Source of the DNA: Sphingobacteriales bacterium
Lineage (GTDB): Bacteria; Bacteroidota; Bacteroidia; UKL13-3
DNA length: 64,000 nucleotides
Assembly (NCBI GenBank): GCA_021298155.1
Contig: JAJTEN010000002.1
Span: 1-64,000 of the forward strand
Reading direction: 5' to 3'
The translations under genes and the position numbers were made by a program. Numbering within the stretch: position 1 is the stretch's first letter; the number at the start of each line of letters is the position of its first letter. The notes below the pieces were generated by a model, which saw nothing but the letters and a program-made list of their open reading frames with translations, did no database searches and had not been told where the DNA came from. Shown here piece by piece: positions 1 to 8,711 of the stretch.

Positions 1-192
1 GAATTAATAACATTATTGGGAATTGAAAATGAATATGTGCAAAATAATTTTAACCAACAAGGAGGAAGTGCAGCCACAAAATTAGTCAATTACTACAACG
101 TTGAAGAAAAGGATAGTTTGTATGAAAGGCTCATTATTCAATTACAGGAAGAAGTTAACTTTTTGAAAACACACATTCAAAATAAAAAGTAA
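1..192 (+). CDS. C-terminal fragment of a probable small HTH (XRE-type) regulator
   Basis: An open frame enters from the left edge and stops with TAA at 190-192, leaving 63 residues. The tail LYERLIIQLQEEVNFLKTHI is amphipathic and looks like a short coiled coil. Small XRE-type helix-turn-helix regulators of Bacteroidota commonly end in a stretch of the kind YERLL..K...I..L after a low-complexity linker, and this fragment has the same layout (Gln/Asn-rich linker, then coiled coil). The DNA-binding part would lie outside the window, so the family call is an inference from the tail alone. Confidence 0.4.
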   Translation, partial: ELITLLGIENEYVQNNFNQQGGSAATKLVNYYNVEEKDSLYERLIIQLQEEVNFLKTHIQNKK

Positions 193-304
193 TTCTTCTT
201 ATAAGGCAAATTACGTTTTTCATTGAACCGAAAATAAAATTACTAAATCAGGCATTTTTGACAACTTATTTAGGCTTAGCTTGTCTATCATATAAAATGT
301 CTGT

Positions 305-1741
305 ATGAAAAGTTTATTTATTGGTTTATTTATATTACTTGCTCAAATTTGCCAAGCACAAACGCCTGTTAGCGGAGGTATTTTTGCTAATACAAGTTGG
401 ACTATAGCAAACAGTCCATATATCCTCACCGGACCCATTGTGGTGTTCCCGGGAAACACCCTAACCATTGAGCCTGGAGTTACTGTCAAAGTGCAATTTA
501 AAGGGTTTAATACCGGACTCATGTCGTACATAGAACTGAGAGGTAACATGATTGCGAATGGAACCAAAACTGCACCCATTAGGTTTGAAGCAGAATTACC
601 TACGCAAGAATATACTTGGCGTGGCATAGAAATTAAATCTGTGCAGGGTGGTTCTTTTACTGGAACACACTTTGAATTGCAAAATGCCTTATATGGCATT
701 GGCAGCGATAAGATTTATTATGATACGCTTTCTTTTAAACACTGTACTTTCAAAAACAATATGTTTGGCATCTACCTGGTTGCAAATCTCAAGTTAGATT
801 CTTGTAGTTTTGTTAATAATGGCGCGGCAGTAACCGCCATGCCCTCTTATGGCGGAGTAGATGTGAACCAATGTACTTTTGAAGAAAATAATGTATGCTT
901 CCCAAGAATGGCAAATGGCATATTCATTAGAAATTCTCAATTTTTAAAAGGTAAAACTGCCATTCTAGAATGTACTGGTAAAGTAGAGAATTGTTTGTTT
1001 CAAGAAAACCAAATTGGACTCGAGAATTGTTATGAGCTTGTAGTTCAAAATAGTCTTTTCCAGAGAAATGGTTCAGCAATTATTGGCGCCAATCAATGCA
1101 CCATTGAACAAAATTTAATTTTAGCCAATACCATAGGAATCGAATTTGCCGGACCATGCACGGTAGTTAATAATGATATTAATGTTAATGAAGTAGGTGT
1201 TAAAATATCAGGTGCATTTTCTCCCGGTCAAACCGTTCAAAATTTTAATGAGAATAGGTTGTGCTACAATACCAAATACAATGTAGAAAATGGATCGGAC
1301 CTAAATTTGGGTCTAGAAAAAAATTGCTTTTGCCTTCAAGATTCTGCTGCTATTGAAGCCCTTATTTATGACGGATACGACGACTTTACGCGTGGACTCA
1401 TAAACTTCGCCACCTACGATACCGCGTGTGTACAATTACTTACTACATATAAGAAAGTTCAAATTAATACCTCGCTCGCCGAACAAAGCATAAATCCAAG
1501 CATTCAAATCTATCCAAACCCTGCTAATACCTTCCTCTATATTCAACAAACGAATCAAACAGAATTTGTTGAAAAACTCCAAATCATAGACGTAATGGGG
1601 AGAACCCTTGGTGAAATAACGTTAAATGGAAATGAGGCATACACATTAGATGTCTCAAATTATGCAGGCGGAATGTACTGGATTAAAACTGCAGATAACC
1701 GCTTTCATGATTCTTTTGTAATTGCAACAAACTCATTTTGA
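305..1741 (+). CDS. T9SS-secreted parallel beta-helix repeat protein
   Basis: The 478-residue product starts with a Sec signal peptide (MKSLFIGLFILLAQICQAQ). Residues about 40-370 contain irregular repeats with Asn and small hydrophobics (NNMFGIYL, NSQFLKG, NCLFQEN, NSLFQRN, NDINVN) typical of right-handed parallel beta-helix (pectate-lyase-like) folds. Residues about 395-478 form a type A T9SS C-terminal sorting domain: IYPNPANTFLYI, a turn with LQIIDVMGRTLGE, and GGMYWIK near the end. The protein is therefore expected to cross the outer membrane through T9SS and be surface-attached or released. Beta-helix proteins of this kind often bind or cleave polysaccharides, but no catalytic residues can be assigned here. 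It stands alone, with 112 nt upstream and 338 nt downstream. Confidence 0.8.
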   Translation: MKSLFIGLFILLAQICQAQTPVSGGIFANTSWTIANSPYILTGPIVVFPGNTLTIEPGVTVKVQFKGFNTGLMSYIELRGNMIANGTKTAPIRFEAELPTQEYTWRGIEIKSVQGGSFTGTHFELQNALYGIGSDKIYYDTLSFKHCTFKNNMFGIYLVANLKLDSCSFVNNGAAVTAMPSYGGVDVNQCTFEENNVCFPRMANGIFIRNSQFLKGKTAILECTGKVENCLFQENQIGLENCYELVVQNSLFQRNGSAIIGANQCTIEQNLILANTIGIEFAGPCTVVNNDINVNEVGVKISGAFSPGQTVQNFNENRLCYNTKYNVENGSDLNLGLEKNCFCLQDSAAIEALIYDGYDDFTRGLINFATYDTACVQLLTTYKKVQINTSLAEQSINPSIQIYPNPANTFLYIQQTNQTEFVEKLQIIDVMGRTLGEITLNGNEAYTLDVSNYAGGMYWIKTADNRFHDSFVIATNSF

Positions 1742-2079
1742 TTGCTTTAGTTTATAAAAGAGATAAATTAGTAAATTTTAAGGAAAAAATTTGTTTAGGA
1801 ATTCGCGGAATTTAAGTCCATTGTAAAACAAAAATTCTAGCGCACTTTTACCCTTTCAAATAGATAAATTTTTTTAATGGTGAAGCATCGTTCTTGTTTA
1901 TACAAGAAAATATGCTAGTGTAATTTTCAAATAGACCAAAAAAAAATCTGCATAATTATCTCAAAAACAGCCCTTAAAAATATGCATTAAATTTAAATTA
2001 AAAAACGAAGTGGCGATTTCCTAGACCTTGCTGTTTGTTTAACAATAAGTTAACTTTATTTTTCAAATAACAAACACAA
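1742..2079. other. Intergenic region upstream of the susC-like gene
   Basis: This is a very AT-rich 338-nt gap without a plausible gene. It holds a small perfect hairpin at 1891-1908 (7-bp arms TTCTTGT/ACAAGAA, 4-nt loop) and, at its right end, the promoter annotated at 2034-2064. Nothing else is recognisable. Confidence 0.5.
2034..2064 (+). promoter_or_regulatory. Predicted Bacteroidota-type promoter of the susC-susD unit
   Basis: TTTG at 2034-2037 is followed after exactly 19 nt by TATTTTTC at 2057-2064. The Bacteroidota housekeeping promoter is TTTG-N19-21-TAnnTTTG, so only the last base of the -7 box deviates. The start codon at 2080 lies 16 nt after the -7 box, implying a very short leader. 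No Shine-Dalgarno sequence precedes the ATG. Confidence 0.6.
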
Positions 2080-5000
2080 ATGAGAAAAAAGCTACTAACT
2101 TTATTGCTAGCATGGGCGGTTTCCATGACAGCATTATGGGCACAAACACGGCAAATCACCGGGCTTGTTACAGATGGAAAAGAGCCAGTAATTGGTTCAT
2201 CAGTTCAAGTGAAGGGCAGCTCAAATGGGACTGCAACAGATGTTAAAGGTTTCTGGAGATGAAATGCGAAAGTCGGGTGAACAAAACTTCGTACAATCGC
2301 TATCAGGTAAGGCTGCAGGTGTGCTTGTACAAGGTTCTGGTGGAACACCAGGCGCTTCTTCAAAAGTATTACTGAGAGGAAATGTAACTTTTAATGGAAA
2401 CAACCAACCTTTAATGGTAGTTGATGGTGTGCCTATTGATAACAGCACCACTCAAACTACACCTGGAGATTACCCATTCAACTCAAACCTGCAGGGAGTA
2501 AACAATTCAAACCGTGGTATCGACATTAATCCAGAAGATATTGAAAGTGTTAATATTTTGAAAGGACCTGCTGCAGCAGCTCTTTACGGCGTGCGCGCGG
2601 GTGCGGGTGCCATTATTATCACTACCAAAAAAGGCAAAAAAGGGGTTAAGAGTTTTACTGTAGATGTAAGCTCATCTGTTGAAATGAGCCAGGTAAACAA
2701 ATTACCCAACCTCCAAAATAAATACAGCCAAGGTCGCGGTGCAACTGCAACAGGTGGAGGCAGATTGGCATACGATTCGGTAGCAAAAAGATACTATTCT
2801 ATTGCAGAGGGTAAATATGAGCCAGGCATTACACCACAAAGTTGGGGTGCCTTAACCAAAGAAACTGCTGGTATTGACCCAACTAATAATTTGGAAGAGT
2901 TTTTCCAAAATGCCTACACCTACAACAATAATATTTCTATTACCAATAACAGTGAAAACAGTTCTGTTAGGTTTTCTGTGGGTAGATTAAACCAAAATGG
3001 TGTGGTACCTAATACAGATTTCAACCGTACCTCTGTGCGTTTAACAGCTGATACTCGTTTGAATAAGAAAATTTCTATGGGTGGAACCATTAACTATATT
3101 AACTCAGGTGGTACACGTGCACAAAACGGAAGCAACTTGTCTGGAGTAATGTTGGCTTTGTTACGCACACCTAACTCATACAAGTTAAATGATAATGCAA
3201 TTGGCGCTTTTGATAACTTAGATGCACCAGGTTGGAAAAACCCAGATGGAACCCAACGTACCTATTTTGCACCTTACGATAACCCATATTGGTCTGTTTA
3301 TGAAAATCCTGCAGTAGATAATGTAAACAGGGTTTTAGGTAATATTTATACAACCATAGATCCTGTTGAATGGATGTCGGTTACCTATCGCGTAGGTACA
3401 GATGTATACACAGATGTGCGTAAATCTGTATTTGCTGTTGGTTCGAACCAACCAAGTAATGCACCAGGTGGAGAAATCAATGAAAATATTTTAACCTATC
3501 AGGAATACTATTCAGATTTATTGGTTACTTTTAAGAAGGACTTAACCAAAGATATTAAGTCGTCTTTATTAGTAGGTAATAACTTAAATCACCGCTTCAA
3601 CAAAGACTCATACAGCAGAGGTCGCGATTTAGGTGTTCCAAACAATTATAATTTAGGCAATGCTGCCAATTTATATGCGAGCGAAGGAAATGCTACCGTG
3701 AGAACTGCAGCCTTGTTTTTTGATTTAAACCTATCCTATAAGAACTATTTATTCTTAGGTGTTTCAGGAAGAAATGAATGGGCTTCTACATTTGGAACAG
3801 CTAAAAATAATTTCTTTTATCCATCAACAAGCTTATCCTTGGTATTCTCTGAACTCGTTTCCATCCCAACCATGTCTTTTGGTAAAGTAAGGGTTGCTTA
3901 TGCACAAGCAGGTATCAATCCTAGTCCATACGGAACAAGAACTTATTTCACCAGATCTACTTATACAGATGGATTTACAGATGGTTTATCGTTCCCGTAT
4001 TTAGGAGTTAATGGATACGGATACTCTTCTAATTTAGGTAATAAAAATTTGAAACCAGAGAGAAATACCGCAAGAGAGTTTGGTTTAGATTTACGCTTCT
4101 TCGATAATAGAATTGGCATTGATTATACCTATTTTAACCAAATTTCTACCGATTTATTGGTGTTCAGACCCATTGCGCCTTCTTCTGGATTTAGCTCAAG
4201 CTACGAAAATTTAGGAGAAATGGTAAACAAAGGCCACGAGTTGGTTTTAACCTTAACCCCTGTTCAAAAGAAAAACTTTACTTGGGATGTAAACTTAAAC
4301 TGGACCCGCGTGCGTAACGAGGTATTAACTTTAGCGCCTGGTGTAGATGAAATTAACCTCGAAGCTGGTTTTGCTTCTATCGGTAACTACGCTATCAAAG
4401 GTCAACCTTATGGTGTATTTTATGGAACACGTTGGGCAAGAACAGCCAATGGAGAACTTATTATTAATGCAGCCAATGGCTTACCTACCCTTGAAGGTGG
4501 CGGTACCAATGGAAATTTAGGAAATCCTTACCCTAATTGGTTTGGCGGACTAAGAAACACTTTTACTTACAAAAACATTTCGGTTACTTTCTTAATCGAC
4601 AGACGTAGTGGCGGTAAAGTATGGAATGGTACTTGGGCTCGTTTGAACCAAATTGGACAAACAGATGAGTCGGGTGAAGGCAGAGAAGAAGCATACTTAA
4701 TCCCAGGAAAAGTAATTACAGGAACCAACCCAGATGGATCTCCGGTTTATGCAGACAATACCAAATACATCTCAGCATTTAATTACTTCAGAACCTTTAA
4801 AGGTGATGGTGGAAGCTATGCAGCTGAAAATGCTATTCAAGATGGTAGTTGGTTCAGACTACGTGATATTGGTATCAACTATACCTTTAACTTAAACGCA
4901 AAAGCACAAAAGGTAGTTAAAAGCTTAACAGTAGGTTTCCTTGGAAGAAATATTTGGTTAAGTACTCCATACAAAGGTGTTGATCCTGAAACGAGTTTAA

Positions 5001-5089
5001 CAGGTGCAGGTTCAAACATTGGCGGATGGGATTATTTTAATAACCCAGGTACAAAATCATACACATTCTCTGTAAGAGCATCATTCTAA
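2080..5089 (+). pseudogene. SusC/RagA-family TonB-dependent transporter, broken by an out-of-frame internal deletion
   Basis: The 5' part (2080-2262, frame 1) encodes a signal peptide (MRKKLLTLLLAWAVSMTALWAQ) and the first half of the CarboxypepD_reg-like domain (QITGLVTDGKEPVIGSSVQVKG, GTATDVKG), then hits TGA at 2260. The remainder continues in frame 2 from VSGDEMRKSGEQ through a normal plug (LRGNVTFNGNNQPLMVVDGVPIDN, GPAAAALYGVRAGAGAIIITTKKG) and a full 22-strand barrel ending in Phe (SVRASF). Compared with ordinary SusC proteins, about 60-75 residues are missing at the switch near 2242-2256: the end of the carboxypeptidase-like domain, the TonB-box region and the start of the plug. The downstream frame has an ATG at 2225, but its product would lack a signal peptide. 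I read it as a disrupted gene; an assembly fault is the alternative. The SusD partner follows 18 nt later. Confidence 0.85.
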
Positions 5090-5107
5090 TTTATAAAGGA
5101 AAATATT

Positions 5108-6502
5108 ATGAAAAAAATAATATCAGTATTAATAGCAATATCGCTTCTTACCACAACGGGTTGTAAGAAGTTTGTAGATGGATACGATGAGAGTCCAAAC
5201 AGCCCATCTGCAGTTACGCCACAATTATTATTGTCTAATGCGCAAGTGGCCTATTTCTCAACCATGAATGGTCAATTATCTCGTCAATCTGCCATTTTAA
5301 CGCAACAAGTTGTTGGATTAGAATTTCAGGCAAAAGATGTAAACGACTACCAAATTGATGAAAATACAAATGGAAATGAATGGGATGTAATTTATACCAA
5401 TGGCTTAGTTAATCTTAAGCAATTATATACCCAAGCAGGAACCAAAAATCCATATTACCAAGGAATTTCTAGGGTACTAACAGCTATGTTTTTAGGCACT
5501 GCATCAGACTTATGGGGTGATATTCCCAACAGAGAGGCAGTAAATGGATTAGAAGGAACTGTAAATCCGGCTTATGATAAGCAAGAAGAGGTGATCAAAG
5601 ATATTCAGTTATATTTAAATGAAGCAATTACACTATTAAGTAAAGCTGAAGCTGAAAATGCAATCTTACCTAGTAACGACGACTTAATTTTTGCTGGAGA
5701 TGTTGCTGCTTGGAAAGCAACAGCCAGTGTGTTGAAGGCACGTTATTACAACCGCTTAAGTAAACGCGATGCTGGTGGTTCTGCCGACAATGCTTTAACC
5801 GCTTTAGCAGATGCATATGCTGCGGGTTTTACAAGTAATGCTGCGAATTGTAATGCTAATTTTGGAACCAATAGTAATGAGTACAACCAATGGTATGCGT
5901 ATACTCAGGTTGACCGCAGAGGCTATATTAGAATGGGAAGCATGGTAACAGATACATTAAATGCTATGAACGATCCGCGTTTAGATTTTTATGCCCAACC
6001 AGACGACAGTGGAAATTATACCGGAAGCGACGTAGATGAAGGCAATACCACAGTTTCTGATATTGGAACTTATTTAGCTAAACAAAATGCTTCTTTCCCG
6101 CTTGTTTCCTATGCAGAAGCTAAGTTTATTGAATCAGAAGCTAAGTTAAGAAAATCTGATGCAGCAGGTGCCGCTTCAGCGTTTAATGATGCTGTTAAGG
6201 CAAGCATTCAGCAAGTAACCAGCGCTAATGCCGATACAAATTACGTAGCAGCCTATGCCAATGAAACAGCCACTTCTATAAGTTTAGAAAAAATTATGTG
6301 GCAAAAATACCTGTCTTTATTTGGTCAGATTGAAACTTATAATGATTGGAGAAGGACAAATATCCCTAAGTTAAAAGCCAATGCGAATGCGAATGATCCA
6401 ATTGTGCCACGCAGATTGCCAACTGTATTAGACGAGCGCTTATACAACTCAAAAGCACCAAAAATCACAGACATCAGACTGCCTGTATGGTGGGATAACT
6501 AA
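5108..6502 (+). CDS. SusD/RagB-family outer-membrane lipoprotein
   Basis: The 464-residue protein starts with a lipoprotein signal (MKKIISVLIAISLLTTTGC, Cys19 in the lipobox, then KK). It shows the all-alpha SusD layout: N-terminal SPNSPSAVTPQLLLSNAQ, TPR-like helices with ISRVLTAMFLGTASDLWGDIPNREA, and the late segment AKFIESEAKLRKSDAAGAASAFNDAV. It resembles the SusD-like group 2 subfamily. SusD proteins sit on the cell surface and cap a SusC barrel to capture a substrate, usually a glycan or peptide. The gene directly follows the broken susC-like gene, so this lipoprotein may have no working partner here. No glycosidase is adjacent, so the substrate cannot be inferred. A strong terminator follows at 6529. 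Confidence 0.9.
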   Translation: MKKIISVLIAISLLTTTGCKKFVDGYDESPNSPSAVTPQLLLSNAQVAYFSTMNGQLSRQSAILTQQVVGLEFQAKDVNDYQIDENTNGNEWDVIYTNGLVNLKQLYTQAGTKNPYYQGISRVLTAMFLGTASDLWGDIPNREAVNGLEGTVNPAYDKQEEVIKDIQLYLNEAITLLSKAEAENAILPSNDDLIFAGDVAAWKATASVLKARYYNRLSKRDAGGSADNALTALADAYAAGFTSNAANCNANFGTNSNEYNQWYAYTQVDRRGYIRMGSMVTDTLNAMNDPRLDFYAQPDDSGNYTGSDVDEGNTTVSDIGTYLAKQNASFPLVSYAEAKFIESEAKLRKSDAAGAASAFNDAVKASIQQVTSANADTNYVAAYANETATSISLEKIMWQKYLSLFGQIETYNDWRRTNIPKLKANANANDPIVPRRLPTVLDERLYNSKAPKITDIRLPVWWDN

Positions 6503-6528
6503 ACGTGTAATACACGAACATTCCGTAC

Positions 6529-6566
6529 AAAAAAACGAGTCTTCGCAAGAGGACTCGTTTTTTTTT
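6529..6566. terminator. Bidirectional rho-independent terminator after susD
   Basis: Stem CGAGTC (6536-6541) / GACTCG (6552-6557) has an A-run on the left and nine T on the right. It lies between the plus-strand susD gene and the convergent gene at 6613-7239 and can serve both. Confidence 0.85.
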
Positions 6567-6612
6567 GAATACACACAAATGAAAATAAAAAATGAATGTA
6601 AACGAGGCGTGA

Positions 6613-7239
6613 TTATTTTACCAAGTGTATTTGCAAACCAATAGCAGATGAAAAATTATTCACTTGTTCAACATGATTATAGCGTGAATACATAAATACC
6701 CATTCTAAAGATATGTTCTTGTTTATAAAATAGGATGGTGCAGCACTAATTTGATAAGCCATCAAATTTTTACTTTCTTCATCAATTGGCATAGCAGGAT
6801 CTATGTAAGAAAAGTTGTTGCGTAAAATATTTCCTGCTAAAACAGCTCCTTGAAAGTAAACATTAAACTTATTTTTTGGAGATAAAAGATAATATCTTGC
6901 AAATGGCCCTATCGCAAAAATTTTATTATTTAACTCATATCGCTGAGACAAATGGCTAGGGAAATAAAGTTTAATTACCGTTGTTTCTTGCGTTAAGGAA
7001 TACTGAGCATTTATTCCTAACGCAAATTTATTTACCAAAAAATATCCAATTTGGCCAATAAAATTAAGCTCGCGTTCGGTTGTTTCTTGGGTACTAAAAA
7101 TTGGACTTCCGATACTCTTACTTTGAGAAAACCTACCACCCAACAAACCACCTGTTAAAAAATTTCCCTTATTAATTTGGGCAAAACTATTGGATGTTAA
7201 TAGTACGAAAAAAAGAAATACGTTAAAAAAAAATTTCAT
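6613..7239 (-). CDS. Outer-membrane beta-barrel protein, unknown function
   Basis: The 208-residue product has a signal peptide (MKFFFNVFLFFVLLTSNSFAQ) followed by alternating hydrophobic/polar strands (ELNFIGQIGYFLVNKFALGINAQYS, FAIGPFARYYL, FNVYFQGAVLAG, SLEWVFMYSRY). This is the usual pattern of the small 8-stranded outer-membrane protein families (PF13568/PF13505-like). It ends in HLVK rather than the usual aromatic residue. The gene is monocistronic and convergent with susD. The role is unknown; proteins like this are most often structural or small-ligand OM proteins. Confidence 0.65.
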   Translation of the reverse strand: MKFFFNVFLFFVLLTSNSFAQINKGNFLTGGLLGGRFSQSKSIGSPIFSTQETTERELNFIGQIGYFLVNKFALGINAQYSLTQETTVIKLYFPSHLSQRYELNNKIFAIGPFARYYLLSPKNKFNVYFQGAVLAGNILRNNFSYIDPAMPIDEESKNLMAYQISAAPSYFINKNISLEWVFMYSRYNHVEQVNNFSSAIGLQIHLVK

Positions 7240-7559
7240 TTTGCAATACAGTTAAATTGATCAAATTTACCTTTACTTCAATCTATTTAAAAAATAAATA
7301 AAACTAATGTGAATAATTGTGAAGATTAATGTCTAGGCATTAATCTGTTATTCATTGCGGATGAATAAGAACAATTTTTGCCAGCATTTTAGGGGGTCAA
7401 TTTGCTCTTGTAGTTTTTAGTCAGATACAACCACGATTACCAAACTTACTCATGAACAAAGCAATTTTCCATTTCATAATATATAAATCTATTGTTCGCG
7501 ATTTATTAATTAAAATTTTTATTTTCTTTGAAATAGTTGTGATTTTTAATTAGTAAAAT
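7240..7559. other. Divergent intergenic region with a perfect inverted repeat
   Basis: This 320-nt AT-rich gap separates two divergent genes (starts at 7239 minus and 7560 plus). The only clear structure is AGATTAATG-TCTAGG-CATTAATCT at 7323-7346: perfect 9-bp arms and a 6-nt spacer, 84-107 nt from the minus-strand start. It has no T-run, so an operator is more likely than a terminator. A TTTG at 7527-7530 lies 20 nt before TAGTAAAA but the -7 box is poor. Confidence 0.5.
7323..7346. repeat. Perfect inverted repeat, possible operator
   Basis: Arms AGATTAATG and CATTAATCT are exact reverse complements around TCTAGG. The 24-bp dyad sits between divergent start codons, where a dimeric regulator could act on both genes. 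No cognate regulator is visible nearby. Confidence 0.4.
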
Positions 7560-8174
7560 ATGATAGTAGAATTTTTTAATAAAATTAGCACAAAAGGTCC
7601 ATTCCTATTAGTTGTTTTAGTAGTAATGTCGCTTAAAACAATGGCACATGTTGATTTAGAATTATGCGATAGTGCTACCAATATTGTGTATAATAGTACT
7701 TACGACACCTTATCTGCACCAAACAATCTAATTGAATCTAAAGATTCTAGTATGTGCTCAGAAACTCAAATGCTAGATTCACTCAATTTCGTAAATATAA
7801 ATACAAGTAATGTTAAACAGGTTGAACCTATCCCTTTTGGAGCCTTAATGAGTCAGGTGTTTAGTGGTACAGGTGGATTATTATTAGGTGCAATTGTTGG
7901 TGGTGTGGGAGGTTTAATTGTTGGTCTTGCAGTTGGGCCAGATCCAAAAGTTGATCAATTTATTGGACTTGGAATTGGTGCCGCCACAGGAAGTTTACTT
8001 TTAAGTAGTTACTTGATTCAGAGAGTGGGATCAGAAGTTAGTGGAATAAAAGGTAATTTCTTTCTTGCCACAGGAGGTGTAATTTTAGGTTCAATGGTTA
8101 GTGTATTTTTCCCTCCATTGTTTTTAGTAGTTCCAACCTTAGTTGGAACTGTGTTTAATAACAAAGTTCGATAA
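7560..8174 (+). CDS. Unknown glycine-zipper membrane protein
   Basis: The 204-residue product has an N-terminal hydrophobic segment (FLLVVLVVMSLKTMA, possibly a signal peptide cleaved near AHVD), a Ser/Asn/Asp-rich linker (about 30-95), then a Gly-rich hydrophobic block (GTGGLLLGAIVGGVGGLIVGLAVG, LGIGAATGSLLL) and a final hydrophobic hairpin (FFLATGGVILGSMVSVFFPPLFLVVPTLVG). The GxxxG spacing recalls glycine-zipper proteins, which pack closely in membranes. No named family is recognised. It is a single gene after a 320-nt gap. Function unknown. Confidence 0.55.
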   Translation: MIVEFFNKISTKGPFLLVVLVVMSLKTMAHVDLELCDSATNIVYNSTYDTLSAPNNLIESKDSSMCSETQMLDSLNFVNINTSNVKQVEPIPFGALMSQVFSGTGGLLLGAIVGGVGGLIVGLAVGPDPKVDQFIGLGIGAATGSLLLSSYLIQRVGSEVSGIKGNFFLATGGVILGSMVSVFFPPLFLVVPTLVGTVFNNKVR

Positions 8175-8347
8175 CTTTAGAGCCAGAAACTTAATTTAGT
8201 ATTAGTTTTTATACAAATACTTTGGGCTGTAAGGTATGAATAGCGTGTTCTTCTCCTAACACTTCGTACTTAAATGAAAGCAAAATACCTAAATAAAAAA
8301 GATATTTATACAAGCAAAGAAGATGTACCCCAAAGTGCACCCAACAT

Positions 8348-8380
8348 AAAAAAACCCCTGCAAATTATTATTTACAGGGG
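8348..8380 (-). terminator. Rho-independent terminator of tRNA-Phe
   Basis: Arms CCCCTG (8355-8360) and CAGGGG (8375-8380), extended by AAAT/ATTT after one mismatch, are followed on the minus strand by a T7 run (A-run 8348-8354 on plus). It starts 8 nt after the tRNA 3' end. Confidence 0.85.
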
Positions 8381-8387
8381 CTATTTG

Positions 8388-8460
8388 TGGTGTGGGAGGG
8401 AATCGAACCCCCGACACAAAGATTTTCAGTCTTTTGCTCTACCGACTGAGCTACCGCACC
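8388..8460 (-). tRNA. tRNA-Phe (anticodon GAA)
   Basis: Read on the minus strand, the 73-nt gene folds as a normal cloverleaf: acceptor GGTGCGG/CCACACC, D-stem GCTC/GAGC, anticodon stem AAAGA/TCTTT around loop CTGAAAA (anticodon GAA), variable GTGTC, and T-arm GGGGG-TTCGATT-CCCTC. The discriminator is A and CCA is not encoded (the next bases are CAA). The acceptor stem has one C-A mismatch at pair 5:68. A terminator follows directly. Confidence 0.95.
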
Positions 8461-8660
8461 AATAGGGGATTGCAAAAGTAATGTTTTGTGGCATTTATCC
8501 AAAAAATATTAAGATATATTTCCAATTAAACACCAACGTATTCAATTTGTGCTAATTACAAATACAAAAATGCAGCCATTGGCAGGCAAAAACGGAGTGT
8601 AAAAAATGACTTTCACACACATAAAGGCTTTGAATGCATGGGTTTAAATTGCATTAAACA

Positions 8661-8696
8661 AAAAAAAGGAGTTGCTTATTTAGCAACTCCTTTTTT
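8661..8696 (-). terminator. Rho-independent terminator of the 1.2-kaa T9SS protein gene
   Basis: Perfect arms AAAAAAAGGAGTTGC (8661-8675) and GCAACTCC plus T6 (8683-8696) around a 7-nt loop, 16 nt after the stop of the minus-strand gene that ends at 8712. Confidence 0.85.
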
Positions 8697-8711
8697 GGGT
8701 ATTCGAGGGTA

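Noticed and set aside
343..699. Minus-strand open frame of 118 codons
   Set aside because: It is antisense to the beta-helix gene, with no signal, motif or promoter.
8274..8465. Open frame of 63 codons with CGRESNPRHKDFQSFALPTELPH
   Set aside because: It is the antisense translation of tRNA-Phe plus its terminator, a well-known false ORF.
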